Origin: Oenanthe sinensis
Taxonomy: Eukaryota > Streptophyta > Magnoliopsida > Apiales > Apiaceae
DNA: 64,000 bases
Direction of reading: 5' to 3'
Assembly (NCBI GenBank): GCA_028671895.1
Contig: CM053810.1
Coordinates: 67,705,501-67,769,500 of the forward strand
Made by a program: the position numbers and the translations under genes. This document shows, in pieces, positions 36,444 through 48,641 of this stretch (position 1 is the first letter of the stretch; each line of letters opens with the position of its first letter). Under the pieces are notes generated by a model, which was not told the DNA's origin, made no database searches, and saw nothing but the letters and a program-made list of their open reading frames with translations.

Positions 36444-37278
36444 TGATGTGTTTTTCTTTTGATCAAGTGAATGTTGATTACCCTTGAATACTTTAACTGA
36501 TTCTGTAACTTAACTTGATTGTATGATTCTTTAAAATATGAAAACTGTAAACTTGAATGCATGCACACAATTTTAACTTTCAATCTAATATTTTATTAGA
36601 AAGAAATTGCTACAAATCTGATATTTAAGTGTGAATCTCAGCTTCTTGTTACTTATCTATGAAGTTGTGCACTTAATTACATAGACAACATGTCTCAATT
36701 GCACATGCTTTCACGGACTAGTTACTAAAATTAGAAACAAACAAAAAATCTTTACATTGTACATAATCTATTTCTAGCTAAGTCTTTCACTTTAACAATT
36801 CATAGTATTTGCTTCTCATCTTCTGTCTTTGTCTTGTTCTTTTCTTTAAGCTACCTTGTAGACTTGTCATTATCATTGTACATAATGATACTTCTCTTAT
36901 TAGATCATTTCTCGAATGGCTACAATATTTTGACTTCTCGAATGAATAACAAACACTTAGCCATTTTAGACTTCTCGACCAGTTTTCATAACTGACTTCT
37001 CGATTGATCATTTGCCTTTGAAGAATTTTCATAATGAACTCCTTATTTGACGAGGTCTTCATTTTCTCGATGCCTGATCCATTTCACTTTGAATCTTCTA
37101 CCAAAATATTATTTTTGTGACCATCTATTTACAATTTGGAATTATAGTAAAGACAGACTTCTATCTACAAATTTACATAATAAGAACTAAGTCACAAAAC
37201 TATACAAGAGAACTAGTTATGTTATAACAACAGTACAAGTAACACAATCAAACTAAGTAGACTTGTCTAGATACAACA
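36444..37278 (-). repeat. Right piece of the older, interrupted LTR
   Basis: Continues the LTR begun at 24780-24833; the first five bases (TGATG) are the duplicated target. It ends ...GATACAACA at 37278 and is followed directly by a polypurine tract, so it is a 3' LTR in minus orientation. No coding content; open frames here are chance. Confidence 0.65.
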
Positions 37279-37287
37279 ATCTCCCCT
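37279..37287 (-). other. Polypurine tract of the older element
   Basis: AGGGGAGAT on the minus strand next to the LTR start TGTTGTATC. It is almost the same as the younger element's tract (GGGGGAGAT), which points to related elements. Confidence 0.6.
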
Positions 37288-37411
37288 AATTTAAGAAAAG
37301 ATAATTTGATCAAATTTAAACAAGATATCAAGCCTACCTTTGTTTGTTTAGATAGATGTCATAGAGAGATTTCTTTTCTTCCGTGTTCCTTTTGTTTACC
37401 TCTTCTATGGC

Positions 37412-38152
37412 TTAAGGGCATTCTTGCCCAGCAATGATTTCTTCAATGAGAATAAAATATTTCAAATGATCAGCAACAATTTTGAGAGTTTCAGGAGGAT
37501 AATTCATAACAAATTTGAGTCTAACTTTGACTATTTTTCCTGTGTAAGTTTTGATCTCAATTCTGTTAGGGTCTGTGAAGATTATGCATTTTCCTGTCCT
37601 TCTTAACTCTTCTGATTTTCTTTCTATTTCTTCATCCTCTTGAATCTTTTTCTCAATCATTTCTTTTTTGTAGATGACTTTGTCAATCTTCTTTTGATAC
37701 TTTCTAGCCAGATACTCAGCTACTTCAACCATCTTAAGTTTGTTCACCATACACTTCTTGTCATAAAGACTGATCACTTTTCTAATTTAATGTGTAGTGA
37801 TTGTTGAGTTATCATGGTAGAATTCTCTTTCCACTCCATCAACATTGGTCACATACATTCTCTTGTCCCCGAGTGCAATCTTGGAGATCCTGTTAGCAAT
37901 CATATGTTTGATCCTTCTTTTGTCATGCACTTCTTCTACTTGAATTGGATTAATGACCAACCCTTATTCGATTAGTTTATATTTGAGTTCTTCATCTTCA
38001 TGAGTCACTGTCTCCACTACTTTGTATAGACTCTCTAACTTAGTGCATGAGAGTTGTCTTAGGATGTCAATTGAGATTTTAAAGTAGCCAGATTCCAAAT
38101 ACATGTTCATTTTTATTTTTAAAATAGATTTAAAGATGATTTTCCAAAACAA
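37412..38152 (-). pseudogene. Truncated 3'-terminal ORF of the older retrotransposon
   Basis: One reading frame on the minus strand runs through this stretch but is broken by TAA stops at 37964-37966 and 37787-37789. The last open part encodes about 120 residues, Lys/Glu-rich, with VEVAEYLARKYQKKI and RTGKCIIFTDPNRIEIK. It sits just inside the polypurine tract, the place of the third ORF in the younger element, so it is probably the C-terminal end of an equivalent protein. No gag, pol or 5' LTR is present; the element is cut off near 38150, close to the PDH gene's promoter. I do not recognise the protein itself. Confidence 0.5.
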
Positions 38153-38721
38153 TTTTTAATACTTGATTTTATTAAAATTTAATTGAAATCTTATTTTTTA
38201 AAATAATAATTAAGAATTATTATAAGAAAATTATCTAACTTAACTAACATTGTATTAATATATATAATTTTTTTAAATGATTATAAGAACGATAATTATA
38301 TTATTAAATAATTAATATTCGTATTACTCATCTTCAATTCATAAAAGAAAGGCCAAAAACAAAAAGAGGCTACCACGAAGATCACAATATATATACATAT
38401 ATAAAGTTTGAACCGACTCAAAAGCCCCCGAACAGCCATTTTGCCCTATAATTTTTGTTTCTTTATTGGAGTAGTATAGTTTATTACTCCTACAAGTAGT
38501 TAGTAACTACTAATCATCAAATTTTAATTTTGAGGCAGCAGCAGCGACAAGTCATATCGAATCTCAGTCCACGAACCGCACCTACCAGGTACCGCCGGAA
38601 TATACACACACATACATCTCTACACACACTTATTGTCTTTCTGAACATTTACTCATCTACACACATGTATTTGTTTAGCCTTTAATTTTGTGTTAATTAG
38701 GGTTTTGTTTATACAGAAAAT
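38153..38721 (+). promoter_or_regulatory. Promoter and 5' UTR region of the PDH E1-beta gene
   Basis: AT-rich DNA leads to a probable transcribed leader from about 38510. A likely 5' UTR intron runs from the donor at 38589 (CCTACCAG/GTACCG) to the acceptor ending 38716 (TTTATACAG). The retrotransposon tail ends only about 350 bp upstream. No clear TATA box was fixed. Confidence 0.5.
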
Positions 38722-41700
38722 ATGTGGGGAATTATTACACGAACTGCTGTTAATCGAGGCCTTTCTGTTCCGGTAACCGATTCAATTCACAGATCTCTTG
38801 TTTTGTTTTTACTTTAATTTACAAATATTATATAGACACACAGTATAGCAACTGCCTTTGTTGTTAATTATAATTTATTTGTTGATACAGAAGACTCAAT
38901 TCCGATGTCTGGTTCAGGGGTCAAGGAATTACTCCACAAAAGAGGTATACGACAAAATTTAGGGAACTTAGGAAATTATTGTGTTTGTAATTGTATATGG
39001 ATGGTAAATGTGTTTATTGATCGGTTGGATTCCAGATATAAATAGCAAGTTAGGAATTGAATGAAATGTTGACACGTATTGGTTTTGGCGGTTTTATGTT
39101 TGATTAGTTTGTTTTTTCGTGACTGGGTCATGGGTGTATGAAGTAAGACAGCTGCCTAATTTATATCATGTTAATCTAGATTTGATATTAATATATTATT
39201 ATGAAGCATGGAGTTCGTTTCAATACCCGTAGATTTCTCTCTCATTGTATGTTGATCTATACCTCTCCAGGGGTTCTCTATAGAAGGTATATGTTTCCTG
39301 ATGTGCTTGAGTTATATATGTCGTGGACTTTTCCTACTCTTATGTAGATATACTACTAATTGAATCACTTACAGATGACTGTACGCGATGCTCTGAATTC
39401 TGCACTTGACGAGGAAATGTCTGCAGACCCTAAAGTCTTTATAATGGGGGAAGAGGTACAACTTATTCTTATGTAAAACAGTGGAGTCTCTTGTTAGAGA
39501 TTATTTTTAATTCTATATGCTTTGAGTGCCTCACATATTGTTGCCATCGAATACAGGTTGGTGAATATCAAGGTGCATACAAGGTGAGAACCACTTGAAA
39601 CTAAATGAGACGTTTCATCATGCTCCCCCCAATTTTTTTTTTTTGACTTCGCTAACGTCAATTTAGTTTTTAATCTAAGCCTTTATTTGTGAATGTTATA
39701 TAGATAACCAAAGGACTTCTGGACAAATATGGTCCTGAAAGGGTTATTGACACTCCTATCACTGAGGTTGCTTCTGAATCTTTACTTTCTTTTCAATATA
39801 TACTTTGTTTCTTCTATCTCACTGTTTGTGCAGTGTGATCTTTCATCAAATTTTGACGAGAGTTTCTTGTGTGTTTCTCCTTTTCTTTTATGTTTTTGAC
39901 CATTTTATATGGTTTCTGTAGGCTGGCTTTACTGGAATTGCAGTTGGTGCTGCTTACCATAGTTTGAAGCCCGTTGTAGAATTTATGACATTTAATTTCT
40001 CAATGCAGGTTAGGTTTCTACTTCACATGTCATTTCAATGTTTGTTTACGACCCTATTACGTTTTTAGATTGTTTTGATTTTTTGTCTAACATTGTTCTC
40101 TGATACCCATCTCTCATCATTTATTATATATTTATATTGTTAGAAAATTTATCAATTCAAATGGTGTGATATTTATAGTTTCTGAAGGTGCTCCCCACTT
40201 TCCTACCATAACTCTGTCCACTACTCCATGGTACTATAGCATGCAGATTGTGGTTTGCTTTCTTAACATTAACATTCTATGCAAGTGCTAAACTAATTGC
40301 AGCTGAAATACCTGCACCTTTTGTAAGTAATTTTGATTAATATGCAAGTTCAGGTCCTAAATCGAGCCACTTTAATTGTATGTACCTATCACAAGGACTG
40401 CTATAGAGCTGATAGGATAGTTAGTAATGCTATATTTTACTGTAATATTTAGCCTTCTTAAGCTGTTGCTCTGTTGAATTCTACATTATATGCATTATTT
40501 TAGTACAACAAGGATATCACAGCTAATCTTATCCTTAAATCATTTAGAATATAAAGTGAAACTGCACTGTTTCTGTGACCTGTGTTCAAGCATTATATCC
40601 ATATTTAGCTATTCTGTGAATGCATGTATGGAAACTCATTCCAGGGTTCATTCTCAGGCAATTGACCACATCATTAATTCTGCTGCCAAATCAAACTACA
40701 TGTCTGCCGGTCAAATTTCGGTACCTATTGTTTTCAGAGGGCCAAATGGTGCTGCAGCAGGAGTTGGTGCCCAACATTCTCAGGTGCGACTCTCATTTCT
40801 TTGAATTTCACTTACGTTCTTAGCGGCAAGGACAATAGTTCTGGATTAAGAATAGAGTGAAAGTGTGAGACAAAAGCTCAAAAAGAAAACATTTCCAGTA
40901 ACCTGTGAAATCTGTATGATCCTGAAATCTCACATCTAAACAATCTTTACTAAGAGGGTGATCATCATATGTAATATATATTATCTGCCATAGAGAATTA
41001 TTAACTTTCTTATATCACAAATGTTTTACAACATTGATCTCTAACATAGTAACATCTGAGTTTTCAGTGCTATGCAGCTTGGTTTGGTGCGTGTCCAGGG
41101 TTGAAGGTGCTTGCGCCATACTCTTCAGAAGACGCTCGAGGCTTGTTGAAAGCTGCTATAAGGGACCCCGACCCTGTTGTTTTCCTAGAGAACGAGTTGC
41201 TGTTAGTATTTTTCTGAACTCTATTTGTGTTGGGCCATGTAGGTATGGAAAATTTATTGGTTTTAGTTCTGTGCTGCAGATATGGCGAGTCCTTTCCTGT
41301 TTCTGCGGAGGTTCTTGATTCTAGTTTCTGTCTTCCAATAGGGAAAGCCAAGGTAATTCTCTTGATGTTATTATTCCTAATACAACAATCAAGTATATCG
41401 TTTTTTACTGGTTCATCTTTTTGGGATTAAGTAAATAATTAGGAAGGGTAAGATGAACTTTTGGTCAGTAAACTGCCCAAAAATTATCAGTGACCATTGG
41501 TCAGTCACTATTGTATTTGGCTGTAAATGACTAACAAAGCATGTGACCTAATGTGCCCTCTAAATGTTGATGACTAATTAAAACAACAGTGACTAAATAA
41601 ATTTGAACAACAAAGGCAATGTATATGCATTAAATCTCTCTTCATCCCAACTGAAACAGTTCCCAAATTGTAAATACCAAGCCATAAGATGCAAACATCA

Positions 41701-44700
41701 AAAGATAGTGGTATGAATTAGACAAAGATGGCTAAGTGATATTTTGAATCAGCACAAGGCAAATATATGAAGTTTTTGGCTTGAAAACAAATACATATGA
41801 TTCATATTACAGCATAATCAGAGTATAAAGACAATGCCGTGAGATGTAAGGATAAATAGCGGAAGAAATTGAGGGGAAGAAGATAGTGGTATGACTATTA
41901 GTGATGAAAAACTGGAGGACTTTGATGAAATAGCAAATAAAAATTAAAATGCAGCAGCAGAGGATGCTGTAGATCTTCCTACTGATGACTTCTTAGTTGA
42001 TTCTTTGTTGCGACTGCCATTGATTGGACAGATTTTCTTTTTTGATATGTGCACTGCAACTGCACCTCTTGCCCTCACGAACCTCAAATCATAAATGAGA
42101 GATTTGAGCAAGCAAATTTTTTTTGGTCAGGTCGGGTCATGGGTTTTTAAAATCACACCTTATCTACAATGAGAGTCTGGTCATTTAGGATAAATGTTAG
42201 TTGTGAGCTCTTTCCGATGACATATGTAGTACATTCTCTCTCCAATTATTTAAACCGAATCAAAACGAATTATTTAAACCGAATCAAAACGGCTGACAGT
42301 TAGTAATAGTTCACAGATTTGATTCATAAAATTTGTCAGTGTGACTAAAGTGTTAGTGTTGGGTTAATTTGGGTGACCAAAGTGTTCATCTACTCTGATT
42401 GGGGAAGTTGAGATTCTGCATATGTATGTATATATATTCTTTTGCTAATTGATTCTGAATATAGTATGTTTATGTAATGATGCCTAAAGAGTCTAAGGGG
42501 AGAACTCAGGGAAGTAGCGCTTTTCTTATTTCTACGTCATTGACTCCTTAAATTATGATAATCTTCTTGCCCGTTTGTTGGCACCCAGTTAGTTTTAGGA
42601 TCTTTGTCATCTTTAAGTGGTACAAAGATTTTAGACTGTTCTGGCTCTTGTTTTCCTAGACTCTTAACAGTAGCATAAAGTGTTGTTAAAGGCGCGATTA
42701 ATTGCGTGATTAATGGCGCTTCGCGATTAGGTGCAAGGTGTTCGATTCGAAATTAAGCGATTTAGAGCGATTCTGAAATCGTCCAAAAGGCGCTAAAAGG
42801 CGCTAAAAGCGCTACTAAATGTAAAAAGGCGCTGATAACAAAAAAGACGATAATACCCTTAAAAAAAGGGTAAAAGGAGAAAACCCTAAAGTGTTTCATA
42901 AGACCCAGTCTCATCTAAACACCACAGCCTCCATCTAAACGTAAGTCTTTCTCAGTATATACACACAGATATATACGTATATTTGCAAATTTCTCTTCTC
43001 AATTTTCTTCTCTGTCTCTCTTAATCTCTCTTCATCTCTGTCTCTTCTCAATTTTCTTCTCTGTCTCTCTTAATCTCTCTTCATCTCTTCATCTCTTCTG
43101 ATTCTTCTCTGATAATGACTCGCACTCCTGATATCGGATGGAAGTATGGAACTCCAGTAGAGAATGATAAAAACAAAGTTCTATGTTCATTCTGCAAGAA
43201 TATTTATAAAAGTGGAATTTGTCGATTCAAGAAGCACCTTGCTGGTGGATATAGTCGAGATGCAATACCTTGTGATAAGGTACCAGCCCCTGTTAGAGAT
43301 GAAATCAAAGAGTTTATGGGAAAGAAAAAGGAATTGAAGAGTACGAAAAATATGGAGTATGTAAACATCGAAGATCAAGAATCTGAAGATGCAGTGAGTA
43401 CACAATTCAGTCAATTCAATTCAAGTTTTGCAAGCAATCAAAAACGACACAGCAGAGGACCTATTGATTCTTTTTTTATGCCTAATCCAGAAGCTACATC
43501 AAAGAAAAGGAAACTGGTCACGAGTGAAGATTCAAAGAAAGTAATGAAACACTTTCGAAATCAAGCTTGTAAGATGTTCGCAAGGTGGATGTACGATGCA
43601 GGAATATCGTTCAATGCCGTTAATTATGAGAGCTTTGGTCCGGCGATTGAAGCTATTGGACATGGCCCAGGAATGAAACCACCTACCTACCACGAGGTTA
43701 GAGTCCTTTTGCTTAATAATGAAGTTGAAGAAACAAATAAGATCGTAGAAGAGCACAAAAAAGAATGGGAGAAAGTTGGATGTTCAATTATGTGTGATGG
43801 CTGGAAAGACAAAAGAGAAAGAACCCTGATTAATTTTCTGGTAAATTCTCCAAAAGGGAGCATTTTTCTTGAATCAATTGATGCTTTAGATTATTCAAAA
43901 ACAGGTGAAATGATGCTTGAGTTGATAGAGAATTGTGTTAAATCTGTTGGAGAAAGTAGAGTTATACAAGTTGTCACCGATAGTGCTGCAAATAATGTAA
44001 AGGCTAGAAAACTTCTAATGCGAATGTATCCACATATCTATTGGACACCATGTGCAGCGCATTGTATTGATCTAATGTTAGAGGACATATTGAAGATCAG
44101 AAAACTAAAAGATACATGCTCAAGTGCCATGGCTTTGTGTGGATTCATCTATGCTAGGCCTGGAACCGTCAGCATGCTCCGCTACTTCACAAAATTGAAG
44201 GAGCTGCTTAGGCCTGCCAAAACCAGATTTGCAACCTCTTGTATTATGTTAGGAAGGCTTTACTTGCTTAGAGCTTCATTACAGAAGATGTTTGTTTCTG
44301 ATGAATGGAATGCAAGCAAGTGGTCTAAAGAGGCTGCCGGAAAAAGAGCTACAACCACTGTACTGAAAACTTCATTTTGGAAAAACATTAACTTTGCACT
44401 CAAGGTGTGTGGTCCTCTTATTAAAGTCTTGTGGATTGTTAATGGTGAAACGAAACCTCCGATGAGATATATTTACGGGGCAATGGAGAGGGCCAAATCT
44501 GCAATTGTTAGTTCATTTGAATCAGCAAATGATTACAAAAAAGTCTTTGAGATAATTGATAACAGGTGGGAGGTTCAACTCCACCAGCCTTTGCACGCAG
44601 CGGGTCACTTCCTAAATCCAGAATTTTTCTATGATTCACAAGATATGTCCATGGATGCAAATATCAGGAAGGGCCTATATGAGTGTATCTACAGATTAGT

Positions 44701-47373
44701 TCCAGATATAACAATACAGGATGCAATTATTGACGAAATTTCGGTGTACAAGTATGCAGCGGAAAGCTTTTCATCAGACATGGCAAAAAGAGCCAGGAAA
44801 CGACATGCTCCAGGTATATAATAGTTGAATCACTTCACAATCAGTTTAGTAAACAAAAGATAAGTAAACTATAGACGCACTGGCATATTTTAACTTTATT
44901 TAAAATTATTTGTAGCTATCTGGTGGGATAATTTTGGAAGTTCAGTTCCAAATTTACAGAAATTTACAATCAAAGTCTTGAGTTTGACATGTAGTGCTTC
45001 TGGTTGTGAACGCAATTGGAGTGCGTTTGAACACATTCATTCAAAGAAGAGGAATAGATTGACTCAAAAGCGACTCAATGACTTGGTATATGTCAAATAT
45101 AATCGAGCATTAAAGCGCAGATTTGATGCACGCGCTGTTCAGGACCCTATTGCACTAGATGTAATTGATGATTGTGACGAGTGGTTGTTGGGAAAGGGTC
45201 TTGATGATGAAGATGTGGATAATAACTATGTCCATGTTGGTGAAGACCTTAATTGGGATGATGTGTGTATTGCTTCTGGAGCAGAAGAGCCACTTTATCG
45301 CACGAGACGCTTGACAAGAAGCAGATCCACCTCTAATACAACTCACGGAGCATCTTCTTCAACTGTAATAGATGAAGATGATGAAGAGGAAGAGCGAGAA
45401 TTTGAGGGGCCAGAAATCGAGTTTAATGACACCGAAGCTTTTGAACTAGAGAACCTTATCGATTAAGCCTTAATTATTGACACTATTATCATGTTATTTA
45501 TGTTTTTTTATTATGTTTGAATGTTAAGATTATGTTAAGTACTAGTTTTTTGTTAAATTTGTGATTTTTTTTTTGGTCAAAAGGCGCGCGATTAATGGCG
45601 CCTCGCGCCTCGCGCTTCAAACTTAGGTCTTGCGCTTTTTTATAATTTGCGCCTTAAACAACACTGGTAGCATCGGTACTTGTAGGACTCGGTATTAACA
45701 AATTGATACTACATTTTTCTTAGATGTTCTTAACAATAGAAAATCAACTTTCCAAGTTAGCATTTTTTGCCGGTGTATTTATTTATATTTTTGTGTTTTA
45801 ATTCTGTCCAAATATTGACAGATAGAGCGTGAAGGAAAAGACGTGACAATTACTACTTTCTCAAAGATGGTTGGATTTGCTCTTAAGGTTTGTCGACATC
45901 TTACTGGGCACCTTTATGTCCAACATTTTAGCCTGGACGTCACTTGATCTTTGTTATGAATGGGTGAAAAGAATGTCACTGAATTTCCTTTTTCCTTTCT
46001 ACACAGTATGTTACTTGCTTTGTTTGTGGCAACTGTTCATAAGAATTGAATTAAATGTGACCTTGAGGTTTGAGCTTATATATGTACTTATGGGTTGTTG
46101 CTGCTATATATAAACATAAAATTATGACTAGAATAACAGAGCTGATGACGGGGAAAGTGTACAATTCACACGTTGCATCATTGATTAATTAATAATAGGC
46201 CATGTAGGTTCTGACTGAAGTTGAGTAGCTGAATTGTTTGACCCATGTTTAATTCATCCAAAATTGATATAGCCTTCTGATTATAACGGACGTGAATTGA
46301 TTAACATGCACCTGTTGCATGAAAGTAATATTTCTGTACTAACTTGGCTACGTACATAAATGATACTTTTGATGCGTGAACAATGCAATACACTTGTATG
46401 TGATTGTAATAATTAAAAAATTGTACAGTACATCTATATAATATATACAGAGATAGAGAGGAAAACACATATTTAACCCTTCGTGCTTCCAATATTTAAC
46501 CCACGGGGCTATATGTGACACAGTAATTAAATTCTTTCAATTCCGAATGTTTTTGGTTCACCCTTCTGACCAGTATTTTTGTGTATTATGTTACTATTTC
46601 CAGAAAGAAATTTAGCAAGTTCTATTGCATTAGTTTACTTTTTATCCTTGTAGAATGCAAATGTTACATTTTTTCCAACTTTAACTTGAAATACTGGTTA
46701 CAGGCTGCCGAGATTCTCGAGAAAGAGGGAATCAGTGCCGAGGTAACTTCATTCTCTCTAAAATGCATGTTCAAACTTGAGAGCTCTATGGTATGTAATG
46801 TTTTCTTTAAACACAGGTTATAAATTTGAGGTCCATCCGCCCCCTTGATAGAGCGACAATCAATAATTCTGTCAGGAAAACCAATAGACTGGTAACTGTT
46901 GAAGAAGGATTCCCACAGCATGGTGTTGGTGCTGAGATCTGGTTATCTTCTTTTAAAAACACTTGGTTCTCTCTGGCTTGCCACTTTTTCTCATTAGTGG
47001 CATAATTTTTTCTTGTTGCTTTTCTTACCAGCGCATCGGTGGTGGAAGAAAGCTTCGAGTATCTGGATGCACCTGTTGAGAGGATTGCAGGTGCTGATGT
47101 CTGCATGCCGTATGCTGCAAATCTGGAGAGATTGGCTGTCCCACAGGTTTGCGTTTGTAATCCCTTGTCTGTTTCCTTGGATCATTCACAATTAAATATA
47201 AATTCATCAAAAAGATATGCGAAGCAAATGCGTGTTTTTTTACCCAGTGCTTAGGTTTGAGTAAAATATTTAATAATTCGGGACTTGTTGGATCTACTTG
47301 GCAGATTGAAGATATAGTTCGTGCAGCGAAGAGGACATGCTACAGATCAACCTCAATGGCTGCAACTGGTTAG
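38722..47373 (+). CDS. PDH2: Pyruvate dehydrogenase E1 component, beta subunit, mitochondrial
   Basis: Fourteen coding exons: 38722-38772, 38891-38944, 39375-39455, 39557-39583, 39704-39766, 39922-40008, 40658-40783, 41068-41201, 41280-41352, 45822-45887, 46704-46742, 46817-46941, 47032-47146, 47305-47373. Total 1110 bp, 369 residues; all introns are GT-AG and frames join cleanly. With E1-alpha it decarboxylates pyruvate using thiamine diphosphate and feeds acetyl-CoA to the TCA cycle. The first ~34 residues are an Arg-rich mitochondrial presequence ending near SRNYSTKE. The mature part starts MTVRDALNSALDEEM and keeps MGEEVGEYQGAYKITKGL, NFSMQAIDHIINSAAK, VGAQHSQ, LENELLYGESFPV, TVEEGFPQHGVG and VERIAGADV. 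Intron 9 is 4469 bp because it contains a hAT transposon. This is the closest type to Arabidopsis PDH2 (MAB1). Confidence 0.97.
42244..42291. repeat. 24-bp perfect tandem duplication
   Basis: AATTATTTAAACCGAATCAAAACG occurs twice head to tail inside intron 9; key words are TTTAAACCG and AATCAAAACG. It is probably a replication-slippage product. Confidence 0.9.
42670..42677. repeat. Left 8-bp target site duplication of the hAT element
   Basis: GTAGCATA here and GTAGCATC at 45667-45674 match at 7 of 8 bases. Eight bases is the hAT signature. Confidence 0.8.
42993..43087. repeat. CT-rich 49-bp tandem duplication in the transposase leader
   Basis: CTCTTCTCAATTTTCTTCTC starts each copy (42993 and 43042); the second copy is nearly full length. 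It lies just before the transposase ATG and gives a long pyrimidine-rich 5' leader. Confidence 0.8.
43115..45466 (+). CDS. hAT transposase (BED zinc finger, DUF659, hAT dimerisation domain)
   Basis: Two exons, 43115-44813 and 44916-45466, give 2250 bp and 749 residues. The 102-bp GT-AG intron (CCAG/GTATAT, TTGTAG/CTATC) restores PAIWWDNFG, a family signature. An N-terminal BED-type zinc finger uses CSFCKN...FKKHLAGG. A DUF659-like core includes GPGMKPPTYHEVR, CSIMCDGWKDKR and VVTDSAANNVKARKLL, and TPCAAHCIDLMLEDI follows. The C-terminal dimerisation domain has CSASGCERNWSAFEHIHSKK and RLNDLVYVKYN, then an acidic tail. The catalytic Asp residues expected in the DGW and TDSA regions are present and no stop interrupts the frame, so it may be active. 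The ATG at 43115 is the first in frame after the leader. Confidence 0.93.
45667..45674. repeat. Right 8-bp target site duplication of the hAT element
   Basis: GTAGCATC, the partner of 42670-42677, with one mismatch at the last base. Confidence 0.8.
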
Positions 47374-48209
47374 AATGATTGGGAGGCGAAAGAAATCGCC
47401 ATTTTTCTTTTTAGTACTATAAATTTGTGAATGCAATGCTATCCTCTTTTTGCCTTTAATTTGTACTCCTTCCCTGCAAATACACGGATGGCCCTACAAG
47501 ACATCTGGACTATTCATCCATTCTTACTGATGAGCAGTGAAATAATAAGGTTTCAGAAAGTTTTTTTAGTATGAAACATTGGTTTCAAGAATCGTTTCAC
47601 AGAAGAATAATGGATGAGGCCAAAGGCTTTCTTTTTCTGTTACTGTTTCTGTTGCTTGTTTCGTAAGTATACAGCCGGATAGCCGTGTTTCATGTCGATA
47701 ATTGCCAACAAATGACATTAACCAGCAGTTAAATGGAGCAAGAATTATTTTTTTATTTTTTTGTATGCAATAATTGATATAATATGAGGTGTCTTGTTGA
47801 AACTTGAAAGGGTGAAAGTTGATGAATGAGGATACTTTTATTGAACATAATGTATTTAAATTAACAGCTCAAAATCCCAGTAAAATAATTACCTAAAGAA
47901 ATCTCTCACCATTACTCTTAAAAAGATTAAGCACCTCACAAGCCTGGAGTATTGTACTTCTGTTTGTCCTTGTCTATCTGAACATGTCCACAAGCATTTT
48001 TGGCAATTGTATACTTGTTGTACAGATATAAATAATAATTATTGAGCATACAGCATACAACAAGGGCGTAAACAAAGAGCTGAATTTGAGTTTTGTCCGA
48101 TTCGAGTTTAATTTTTTTTTTTTTTTAACGAATCGAGCTCAGTAAAATTTTCAAATTACTTAAAAGTGATGTTCAAACTTAGTTCGATAATAAACGAGTC
48201 AAATACTAG

Positions 48210-48431
48210 TTTGTTCACGAATAAATTAAGTTGAGCTTAAACTCAAATCGAATTCAAGCCGAACAGACATAAAACTCGACTTAGTTCTTTTATCTAACTA
48301 AACATATTTTTATGTTTAAGATCATGTTGTTCACGAATTAATTAAGTTTATATTCAAATTGAAGTCGAGCAGACATAAAACTCGACTTAGCTCATTTATC
48401 TAACTGAATATATTTTTATGTTTAAGATCAT
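48210..48431. repeat. Tandem repeat, two copies of about 106-116 bp
   Basis: Copy one is 48210-48325 and copy two 48326-48431. Both begin TTGTTCACGAAT and share CAGACATAAAACTCGACTTA and TTTTTATGTTTAAGATCAT. TTCACGA and CGAGC words of this kind are common in plant non-autonomous repeats; family not identified. Confidence 0.75.
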
Positions 48432-48606
48432 ATTCAATAAAAAATGAATCGATTCATTTTTCCAATCACAAACACAAACTGCCAACTCACTTGCAATGCA
48501 AGTAACTAGTAAAATAATCTTCACTATGATTATGTACAAGTTCTCTGTTTTTCCACGATCATCTCCTCATTATCATATCCACACAACCCCATCATCAAAA
48601 TAAAAT

Positions 48607-48609
<3 letters not shown>

Positions 48610-48639
<30 letters not shown>
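48610..48639. repeat. (TA)n microsatellite
   Basis: About 15 TA units in AT-rich spacer DNA. Confidence 0.85.

Positions 48640-48641
<2 letters not shown>

Larger units (their letters stand above)
42678..45666 (+). mobile_element. hAT-superfamily DNA transposon, apparently autonomous, 2989 bp
   Basis: Terminal inverted repeats AAGTGTTGTTAAAGGCGC (left) and CAGTGTTGTTTAAGGCGC (right, reversed) differ at the first base and one internal base. They are flanked by an 8-bp duplication with one mismatch. Both ends carry many short subterminal GGCGC, GCGATT and AAAGGCGC words, which are typical binding sites for hAT transposase. A complete two-exon transposase lies in between on the plus strand, the same strand as the host gene. 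The small TIR and duplication differences mean the insertion is not brand new. It sits wholly inside PDH intron 9. Confidence 0.92.
41353..45821 (+). other. PDH intron 9, enlarged by a transposon
   Basis: Donor AAG/GTAATT and acceptor TTGACAG/ATAGAG are sound. The hAT element occupies 42678-45666. The left part (41353-42677) holds the 24-bp tandem duplication at 42244-42291 and no gene. A 47-codon minus-strand open tail ending near 41945 is Lys/Ser-rich but unrecognised. Confidence 0.85.

Noticed and set aside
36787..37062. 91-codon minus-strand frame near the retrotransposon
   Set aside because: It lies wholly inside the older LTR and has no domain.
41070..41351. Minus-strand frame opposite PDH exons 8-9
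   Set aside because: Antisense shadow of well-supported coding exons.
44978..45466. Separate small gene downstream of the hAT transposase
   Set aside because: It is the second exon of the transposase; the 102-bp intron restores a continuous family signature.
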